NCBI GenBank assembly: GCA_015832175.1
Contig: WJXW01000009.1
Location: forward strand, 2,232,001 to 2,296,000
Source: Paraphaeosphaeria minitans
Taxonomy: Eukaryota > Ascomycota > Dothideomycetes > Pleosporales > Didymosphaeriaceae
Reading direction: 5' to 3'
DNA: 64,000 bases
Shown: positions 55,540-64,000 of the stretch, piece after piece
Layout of the letters: each line of letters begins with the position of its first letter
Numbering within the stretch: position 1 is the first letter of the stretch
Notes under the pieces: model-generated
What the model was told of the DNA's origin: nothing
What the model saw: the letters and a program-made list of their open reading frames with translations, nothing else
The model's database searches: none
Translations under genes and position numbers: made by a program

Positions 55540-57120
55540 ACAGGGGCGATGGGAGGAGGGTTGTGGGGATGATGGTTTTGATTTGGTTCGGGCATGTGTA
55601 GATGATGTTGATGATAGACTCTGTTAGCGTTTGTGCTATGCGATTTGTTGCAATCTTGACGGTTTTTCATCTGCTGTGTCCCACCACTTCCGCGTCTTGA
55701 CCTCATTTTACAAGGTTGGTGGGTTACGTTTTCGACGGCATCTGTTGCTCACTGGCATCCGTCTGGCGGCTATGGACATAAAAGCACCCTTGTGTTGGGT
55801 AGGTAGGGTGTGCGTTGGATCCTAATGCCGTGCGAGGAGTACGCGCGCAAATGTGATTAGCGCAAGGGCAATCACCTTTGGTACACTTGGGTGAAGGAGT
55901 CTCGGTCTCGTAAGTGGGATTCGTAAATGGATGTTAGAAAGAAACGAAAAATTTTTTTTTTTTTAAATGTTACTTTTAAAGATGCTTCTACAACATCTCG
56001 GGACTGAATGAAGTGGGCCAGGTACATATGATCCAAGCGATAGCCTTGGCCAAGGTTATGCAATCATTCAGTGTGGCAGCTTTTAGAACCAAGACTGCAA
56101 GGATCTGTCATGGCATAGCATACAGTAGGCTCTTAGCTTCTTGTTCATGTTTGCTACAGTTTCAAGCTCACCTCCTCATTGTGATTAGCACATGCCTGAC
56201 CCGAGAAAGGATGCACAGTGGTACGGCGAAACATGGGTAAAATATCCCTTCAACAGTCATATGCCTCCGTCGTACTTCGGTCAAGTATTCAGGCCACTTA
56301 CAAGTTCAGTATGAGTAAGTAACTTATATGTAGGACACCTTTAGCAAACCTGGTGCAGCACTAATCTACCTGGCAGTACGTATTATTACTCCCTTATACT
56401 CACCATTTTTCGGATCTTTGCTCGACGGAGAAACAGATGAACCAACATCTCAACAGCATTTTTTTAAATGATGCTTCAAATAGTTTTAAGAGCTTGACAA
56501 ACTCCACGTTGGCGATGCCATATGTCGCAACGCACTCCAGCTTGCTGTACACCTGCGACAACATGAGCGCGGTTCTATATAAAGATGTTACGTTTGCTTA
56601 TATCTTAGAAGAGTGCGCACACGATTCACGTACTTTAGCAGGATTCAACGCTCGCTCGTGGTTACTCGCGACGCCACCCGCGTTGTTCAATTGTATGCTC
56701 GGAGCAATGCACTCGCCGATTCGCCATGTCGGTGATCAGCGCAGCATCCAGTAGGTACTCCGACAGAATCTTAGAAGATAATAGTGCTTACCTTGATGCT
56801 TTAGCACTTGACATAGGTCATGCGTATTTCCACGAGATTGGAGGTTACCTTTGTAACAGCCTTGATGAGCACCAGGAAAGACTTTATTGAGTGCTTCTGT
56901 GCTGTAGATACATTTTCGGTATTCAACTCCATGCGGTCCCGGGTTTTAAACTTCATCCGATAGAGTTGCGTTATTATGACCACGCGACACTTTCCCCGAA
57001 ATAGCAAAGCGCTGGTACGGTATCTCGCCCACATGAAGTAACGTGGGGTAACATAACTAGACGACTCCTCACTCGTTGTTGCACCAATACGCAGAACCAA
57101 CTCATCGGAGGTAAACCAAC
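55540..57120. other. Intergenic, about 1.6 kb, AT-rich
   Basis: UGGT 3' flank and upstream region of the MFS gene. A T-run lies at about 55952-55963. The 105-codon ORF at 56437-56754 (+) and the 147-codon ORF at 56801-57244 (-) have no motif and the latter overlaps the MFS first exon, so both are rejected. A decayed gene cannot be excluded. Confidence 0.45.
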
Positions 57121-58554
57121 ATGGCGCAACACGAGGATAGCAGTGTGACGGCTCTCCAAGAGCTCCAGCAACCCTCTCCAAGCCAAGATGAACAGAATCA
57201 AGAGCAAGCGTTGCTACATCGAAATGATGATAGGAAGAGAGCACTAGTGCTCATCGGCTCGGCATTGTCTCAATTGCCAATATGGGGTACCTAACCTGAC
57301 GGCCGTCCCGATCTCAGCTCACGAAAACAGGCTTCGCCATGAGTTACGGCGTCCTCCAAGAGTACTACTTTGACCACTGGACCCTCGACGGTAGCCGCGA
57401 GCTCACAGGCATCATCGGCACAACTTCCAACGGCGTCATGTACATGTCGATGCCCTTCCTTTTCGCCCTTTTCACTCGCCGCTGGGTCCGCTTCCGCCAG
57501 ACAGCAGCAGCATTCGGCGCTATTCTCGCGTGCACCAGCTTCATGTTATTCGCGCTCAGCACGCATGTCTGGCACCTCATCGCAACACAGGGCGTCCTAG
57601 CAGCGCCGGGCTGCACCCTCGTCTTCAGCCCACTCACCCTCTCCCTCGGTGAGTGGTTCAAAACTCCGAACCGCCTCTGCAACCGCGCCGTCGCCTTAGG
57701 AATCTCCCTGTCGAACAAAAACATCGTCGGCTCCGCCTGTCCCTTCTTTTTCCGCGGCCTGCTCGACAGCTACGGCTTCCGCGTGACCATGCTCGCCTGG
57801 GGCGCCCTCATGTTCGGCACCGCTTCTCTCCATCTCACTGATTGCGACGCCCCGCCCAAGCTTGACGATGAGTGGTACCCGTGGCCGCAAGATACCCTGG
57901 CTGTTCCTGCGCCACAAGACCTTCTGGATCTACACCACGGCCACCCTGCTCCAGAGCGCGGGCTACGGTATCCCGCAAACCTATCTGACCGAGTACGCGC
58001 GCAACGTGTCCAACTTGTCACCGACCTTCTCAACCCTGTTTATCACGCTGATTAACATCCCTGGCATCTGCTCCTCCACGTTCTTCGGCTTCCTCAGCGA
58101 CAACAAGCACTTCCGGCTCTCTGCACAGACCGTCACTGCCATCTCGGCGATCACGTCTGCCCTCGGTGCCCTTCTTTTCTGGGGACTGGCTGGTCGTGGA
58201 GGGACGGCATTGTTGGTGCTCTTTGCTATGACGTTCGGGGTTTTCGCCAGCGGGTATAGCGCTACTTGGGGCAGCACCATGAATGACATGGAGCGCGAAG
58301 CGGCGGAGAGGAACGAGGTCATCGACAGCGGCGTGTTGTACGGGCTGCTGAATGACGCGAGGGGTGTAGGGTACGTTACTGGCGGGCTTGTCACCGTGCC
58401 GCTGGCGAAGGCGGGAAGCACAACGTCGCTCGGGCGCTTTGGGTATGGGACAACGTACGGTCCTTTGATCGTTTTTACGGCGCTGTCGCTGGCGTGCGGC
58501 AGATGCGGGATCGTTTTCCGACCGAAGTGGAAGCGTCTGCTTCCCACGTGGTGA
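57121..58554 (+). pseudogene. Monocarboxylate-type MFS transporter, one frameshift
   Basis: Exon 1 is 57121-57286 and a 44-nt intron leads to exon 2 from 57331. The product begins with a charged tail then MFS helices: LVLIGSALSQLPIWGFAMSYG, GIIGTTSNGVMYM, GAILACTSFMLFA, GVLAAPGCTLVFSPLTLSLG and GISLSNKNIVGSACPFFF. This is the pattern of fungal monocarboxylate permease-like (MCT/SLC16) proteins. After helix six the frame slips between about 57841 and 57890; from about 57862 another frame carries on RGRKIPWLFLRHKTFWIYTT, SAGYGIPQTYLTEYA, FGFLSDN and ends at 58554. The only GT-AG pair across the slip is 20 bp apart, so a normal intron cannot explain it. Otherwise the gene is complete (about 460 residues), so recent loss or a sequencing error is possible. 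Confidence 0.82.
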
Positions 58555-59321
58555 TGGTGAGGTCGACTTGAGCGCGATTAAGTACCGCGCTGTTGTCTCC
58601 GAAGAACAAGTTTCTTGTGATTTTCGAGGACTGTTCGGGACGTAGAAAGGTAGGTAAGTGGCTATGCGGACCCTGAAAGCCTCGGCTTTCAATTGTAGAA
58701 GTGTGATTGTAGAATGTTATGGTCTGACCGTTGGAGAGTCCACTGCATCCTCTCTAACCGGATTTTATAGCTGCTGTAGTTTCAGATACGATGCGACCTA
58801 AGTCATGAGTTTTATCTGAGCTTGTACGACGCATCCGCGCGGCCGCACCTCGCTCTCGCGCATGAAGTAGCTAGTCTACCATCGCAGCAACCGTAGACGT
58901 TGCATTGACAATTGTGGAGGTGAGCTAGAAGATACTGCTTAGGGTGATTAACTGTATTGTCACTGAACAGGTGAGGCTTGTTCAGAAGTGCGTCTATTGG
59001 GTTACATAAGAAAGTAGTAAGTGAGTGGGAAGCTCGTCTCAGTCATATGATCACCTCTTGGGTGATCGTCCTGTAGGGCCCACAGGCCCTACACGTGTAT
59101 CTCATACGCCACAACAATAAATAGCGCTCATGGTACTAACACGATTGTCTCGTCCGCTCAGGTCGGGATCTCCAGTGCGGGAAGACGCCACCCAGAAAAC
59201 TTCACTACGAAAAACGCAATATATTCAGTAAGTTGTGTACACCCACACGCCCGCCCACCGTTTTCCTTTTCCTTTTCCTTTTCCGCCCTTCGTCACCTCC
59301 CCCCACTGTTCATCCCCTACT
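58555..59321. other. Intergenic between convergent genes
   Basis: About 770 bp between the stops of the MFS gene (+) and Gcn1 (-). It contains TTTTCC repeats at 59262-59284 near the 3' end of the Gcn1 gene. A GC-rich hairpin TGTAGGGCCCACAGGCCCTACA (59071-59092) lies midway and could be a transcription end or regulatory structure. No gene seen. Confidence 0.5.
59071..59092. repeat. Perfect-arm hairpin between convergent genes
   Basis: TGTAGGGCC and GGCCCTACA are inverted repeats around a short CACA loop, placed in the middle of the spacer between two convergent gene ends; a structural or termination role is only a guess. Confidence 0.6.
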
Positions 59322-62300
59322 TCAATTGTCCTTGAACACATCCCCCAACTCCACCATCCCCACACTCCACACTTCCCTCTCATCATCGACCTCATCCCCA
59401 GCCAGTCCCAACCCCCCCTCCCCACCCTCCGCCTCCTTTCTCTCCCTCGCCTGCCCGGCTAACCTTAATGCAACACGCTTGAAGTAATCCGACATACTCC
59501 TCATCGGACCCGGACCTAGCTCCTTTCCATGACTCGCAATATACTTGTCAAACACAGCCGTTTCTTCATCGACGACGCTAAACAGCGCCAAAAACGCCTG
59601 CTCAGCTGCGAGTTTAACAGGGATAACGGGGTCGCGCACGGAGGCGAAGACGGGCGGTGTGAGCAGCGGGATGTGCGGGCGAACAAGGTCGTTGTGTGTT
59701 CGCGCGATGGTGCGCAAGACGACCAGGCTGAGGCGCCGCGTGTCGGAGGGGTTGCCGGGAGCGACGACGGGCGCGAGGGCGGCGAAAAGGGGTTGAAGGT
59801 GGTCGTAAGATTTGGGGGCATGCTCGAGAAGCCTAAGCGGTGCGATTAGTAAACGGTGGAAAGGAGGACGAAGGGAGGGAGACGTACATGTATTTTCCCG
59901 CCGCAAGGACCGCGTTGTCGCGTACGATGTCTTGGCTGGAACTGATGCCCTTGGCGATGATGTCGACGGTCTCGTCGGGGAAGTGGTCGATGAGTGCGTC
60001 GGGCGAGTCGAGCAGAACCGCGTTGAGGGTGAGAACCGAGGCTTTGCAGAAGTGCGTGGTGAGCACGCGGGCCTTGATGATGCCGGCGGCGGTCTCTGCG
60101 GGCAAGACACCAATCAGTGCGCCCAGAAGACGAGCGTGCGTGATGGCCATCGCGTCGTCCTCGTCGCCGGCGTCAGTGTCGATCAAGCCCAGGATGGCAT
60201 TCCGGCTCGCATCGTTCATGGATTTGCCGGCCTTGCTAACGACTTCGAAGAGCGCCTTCAGCATGGCGGTCTTGACTGCGTGGTCGGCGGTCTTGGATCC
60301 GGCGACCAACTCTGCAATCAGAGGATCAACCCTCGGCGTGAGTTTGATGAGTGTGCCGAGCGCCTTAGCCGCACGAGCACGCAGAACCTCGGAAGACGTA
60401 TCGGCCAAAGACTTTGCGAATGTACGTTGTAGCTGCGGTAAGAACGGCTTGAGGAACGTAGGGATCTTCTCGAGGAGGTTGTTGAGCGTGAGCAGAATGG
60501 CGGCCTTGACTTCGGTAGAACGTTCGGTGACCACACGAATGAGAGGACCGGTGATTTGCGTAACCAAAGATTGGAGGGCCTTTGCGTCGGTGCGCTCGAT
60601 GATGTCCGAGATTGCGAGAGCGGCCTGGGTTCGCTGGTCCGTAGAACCATTCATAAGACCCTGCAAGAAGATCGGCAGAATGGCACTGATACCCTTCGGT
60701 AGAGAAAAGCCAGGAAGATTGTGGCCGGCCACGCCAACTTGCTGAAGTGATTGGCGCGTGGAGATGACGAGGGATTCCATCTCCTCTTTGCGCAGCTGCT
60801 TGGTGAGAGCGTTGAGCGCAGTCCATGCTGCCTTGACAACGTCCTGGTCTCTGTCGTCGAAGGAGATTAGCAGGACGCGGATGAGGTCGGGGTAGTATCG
60901 AGAGAAGTCGGCCTCGCTCTCCTCGAAAAATTTGGCGAGGTGGTAGTCGGCTTTTGCGCGTCTTTGTTCATCGTCGTGCTTCATCAATGCCAACATGACG
61001 CTCATAGCTGTGTTGAGACCATCGTACTCGTCCACCGAAAGCAGTACGGCGTCGAAAGCGTCCTCAAGCTCTTGCCTGAGGTCATCATCCTTGCACCTGA
61101 TGACATTGTCCATGATGGTGTTGAGGACATTGGACAATCGTCGAGCCATGGCGCTACTAGCGACCTCAGCAAGAGATGCAATGGCCCGGGCATTAAAACC
61201 AGACATAGGTGACTTGAGCAAAGTCGGCAGGAGGTTGGGTAGGATGACATTGGACCGCGCGTTGTCCGTGAGTAAGGTAAGAAGCGCCGAGAGAGCGTTT
61301 TGCGCATTATCGTCGCCGCGGAGGAGAGCCAACAAATGAGGTAGAACTTGATCGATCGTCTTCTTGCCGAGAACCTCTTGGAGGGCGTCGAAGGCTTCGG
61401 CAGCTGCTTCACGGACTTCGACGTTGGGGTCAACGAGCGCGGATCGTACAACTTGAATGAGGGTCTTCTCGTAATCTTCGAGTTGCTCCGGCGACGCCGC
61501 TGCGATCAGCTCCCTAAGGGCCATGCAAATACCTTGCTTGGCATCTGTATCAGTGGACTGCAAGCCTTCTTCCAAAGTAGGAAGCAAAGTTGCGAGTACG
61601 CCGTCTCCAGCTTTGCGAATGAGCTCTCCAAGCGCGTTGCCAGCAATGACCTTCTGGTCCATGTTGGAACTGGCGAGGCGGCGAATGATGAGCTGAGTGA
61701 GGGTTGGAATGAGCTCGCGTAAGGTGCGCGGAGTAGCGACGAGTGCTTTCCAGACATTGATGGCAGCGGATCGAACAAGCCCGGAAATATCGTTGCGGCA
61801 GATGTACAGAGCCGAGAGAACCTTGTTTCGCTTTTCTTCTCCGAGGACATCCAACAAAGACTGGCCTGCTTCCTTAGCACCCTCTTCAACTTCGTCGTCT
61901 TCCTCTGCTTTGCCGCTGATACCAGTGAGGTTGAACAACAGGTCACCCACAAGCTCGACGGAACTGAGACGAATACGGTGACTGTCATCCGCAAGACCAC
62001 GCTCGAGCTCGGGTAGAAGCAGATCAATGGCCTTAGTAGCAAAGTTCTTGACCAAAAGTCGACCAGCGCGCAACGCAGTTTCTCGAATAGATTCCACATC
62101 GTCTGCAAGTCCTCCAAGGATAGGTGGGATAATCTTGCTGAGGTAATTGGCAAAGCTATTACCGAAGCATGCTGGCAAGAATATGAAGAGTGACATGAAA
62201 CCTTCCCGCACGGATGGCTTGCTGCTGGACACGTTTTGCAGAATGCTCGGGAGGGTATCTTCCAGACGTCCCGTGCCCAATCCAGCGAGGACTTCGGAGA

Positions 62301-64000
62301 GCGCTTGAGCGGATCCGAGACGATCTCCAGCTCCGGTATCGGACTTGAGTGTCGCCATGAGACTGGGAATGAGATCTGGCAGCGCGTCTTCTCCAAGCTT
62401 TTCCATGAGCGAACCCAGAGCTTTGGACGCGGTTGCACGAGTTGTAGGAACAGGGTCGACGATGGCGACACGCAAGCCGTCGACCAAGATGGGGAGATGG
62501 GCGATAAGATCCTTCCGCTCTGTGAGATGGGCAAGACTGCCGATGATCTGGGCTGCCTTGCGCTTGGTTGCTGAGCGGTCACCCAAGCCTCGCTCGAGAA
62601 TGCGCACAACAAGCGCAAGAGATGGGGCATCGAGATAATGCGCAAATTGAATCTTGATGAGTGCGTCAAGAGCAGTGTCTGTGTGCTTGGTCGGGTCGCT
62701 GAGAGCCTTCAGCAATATGCTTACAACACTCTTGACCTCAGGGTTGCTGATGACTTCGCCGAAACGTTGCAGACTGCGGTTAGCAGAATTACGGACTTCC
62801 TTGTGACTGTCAGTCAGGACTGTGGTTAGCGGCGGGATAATGTCCGGCAAGCTCAAAGCCAACTGCTGCGGGTCGAGGTAAGCCATGGCCCCCAGTGAGT
62901 CGCAAGCACCCTTCTTGCTTCGCCATTGATCGTCATTGAGGCCATCCAAAAGAGTCGGTAGGACTTGCTTGACACCGTAAGAGCTGAGGGTAGAGAAGCA
63001 GGTCTTCGCGGCGTCCAAACACGCCTCTCGCACATCAGTGCTTGAATCGCTGAAACCAGCCAGCAGTTGCGGAACCAGCTGAATGACATAAGGCTCAAAC
63101 ACGCGTCCCAATATTAAAGAGAACAATTCGTAAGCAAGGAAAGCACCTTGCCGCTGGTGAACCTCTTTTTTGTTCTCGGTCGCGCTGCGCAGGGTGGGCA
63201 TGATTCGGTATTGCTTGATGATGCTGATGCCCTTGCCACTGACAATTCCAGCGAGACCGTAGGCGGCACCACGCTGAGCGGGATACTTCTTGGATTGCAG
63301 CAATGTTTCCAACATCTGCTCGACGTAGGTCTGCAACTCCTGCTCGGATGTTCGCACTAGTGGCGGCAAGCATTTGGCGACGGCGTACTGCACGGTCTCT
63401 GAAGGAGTGCTCAAGGTTGCCAACAGGCGCTGCACGACCTCGGGGACGCGCTTGTCGCCCTTCGGTAAGTGTCTACCTAATGCACCGTAAAGGATGATGA
63501 CGGCCTCGTTGACTTGGTCGTACATTTCCGACTTGCGCTCTGGGCTTTCGAGAGCAGATTCGAACAGTTCCATCAGTGGTTCCACCTTGGACTGGGCCTT
63601 CTGGGTAATGACAGATGTAGCAGCCTCAACCATTTCGTCCCGAACCGTAGCACTCTTGTCCCCGAGAGGGCCATCGTAAACCATGAAATGCAGAAATTCG
63701 ACGAGGTCCTCGTCCTTGAACGAAGAGGTCATCTCTTTGAACGCAAGCGCAATACCGTCTCTTGATTCCCATGGATCGCGGACGTCAACCTTGCGCGGCA
63801 TACCGTATTCGTCTCGCTCGGGCATTCGTGGTTTGGCCTTCTCTTTGTACGACTCCTGGAGAGTTTTCAACGTCTCATGAAATATTGTCGCATAGTTGGA
63901 CACGGTCTCGCCAATCGAGCGTGCTGCTGCCCGTCGTAGCTGCTTGTCCAGAGAATACAGGTACGGTGTCATCTTGGCCGCCACGTTTGCGTCGAGTTGA
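59322..64000 (-). CDS. GCN1: Translational activator Gcn1, C-terminal part
   Basis: The gene runs off the right edge of the window. The long exon (64000-59888) and a last exon (59832-59322), joined by a 55-nt intron with a TACTAAT branch site, give about 1540 residues. The protein is an unbroken series of HEAT/ARM repeats, for example YPAQRGAAYGLAGIVSGKGI, WRSKKGACDSLGAMAYLDPQ and RSATKRKAAQIIGSLAHLTE, which resemble the eEF3-like region of Gcn1, followed by the region that binds the Gcn2 RWD domain. Gcn1 sits on ribosomes and, with Gcn20, is required for Gcn2 activation by uncharged tRNA or ribosome collisions. Length (yeast Gcn1 is about 2670 residues) fits with a little over half the protein being present. 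The C-terminus is acidic (EGGEGGLGLAGDEVDDE). The 5' end is unknown. Confidence 0.95.

Noticed and set aside
56801..57244. 147-codon minus-strand ORF
   Set aside because: It overlaps exon 1 of the MFS gene, which has correct start and splice site.

Overview
This is nuclear DNA of a filamentous ascomycete (Pezizomycotina). Introns are short (mostly 45-80 nt, GT-AG) and genes are loosely packed on both strands. Gene types typical of the group are present: Zn2Cys6 regulators, a fungal-type P450, UGGT, PDAT and Gcn1. Recurrent TACCTA/GGTAC motifs in the long intergenic regions would suit Dothideomycetes/Pleosporales, but that placement is inference. I recognise about a dozen apparently intact protein-coding genes and no rRNA, tRNA or CRISPR.

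Layout. 1-3.4 kb: the 3' end of a UBR1-type N-recognin E3 ligase (+) and a conserved fungal protein of unknown function (-). 4.8-13.4 kb: six neighbouring genes that are all broken, namely an FAD-dependent amine/amino-acid oxidase, a sugar-type MFS transporter, a Zn2Cys6 regulator, a class II aldolase, an Asp/Glu/hydantoin racemase and a D-2-hydroxyacid dehydrogenase. Transporter, regulator and four metabolic enzymes together look like the remains of a catabolic gene cluster. 13.7-17.4 kb: a stomatin/band-7 protein and a mitochondrial carrier. 17.4-22.5 kb: gene desert. 22.5-25.5 kb: NatC catalytic subunit (Naa30/Mak3) and phospholipid:diacylglycerol acyltransferase (Lro1 type), head to head. 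25.5-29.9 kb: a second desert holding a very degenerate tandem repeat of about 150 bp.

29.9-36.9 kb: an AlkB-like dioxygenase, an NDR-type AGC kinase complete except for one in-frame TAG, and a RapZ-C-like protein with an N-myristoylation-type start. 36.9-41 kb: long intergenic region with GTACCGTACGGTAC palindromes and short repeats. 41-44.6 kb: a 1134-residue Zn2Cys6 factor (-). 44.6-48.1 kb: minisatellite-rich spacer between that factor and a divergent P450 (+), whose second intron carries four copies of a 42-bp repeat. 50.9-55.5 kb: complete UDP-glucose:glycoprotein glucosyltransferase. 57.1-58.6 kb: monocarboxylate-type MFS transporter with one frameshift. 59.3-64 kb: C-terminal part of Gcn1 (-), running off the window.

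The housekeeping genes cover ER quality control (UGGT), protein turnover (UBR1), translational stress signalling (Gcn1), N-terminal acetylation (Naa30) and lipid storage (PDAT); they do not form one pathway. The striking theme is gene decay: six clustered genes plus two otherwise complete ones carry frameshifts, deletions or nonsense codons, and lie near gene-poor, repeat-rich stretches. I found no clear case for a new molecular system. The relic cluster, the nonsense kinase and the repeat arrays are the parts most worth checking.
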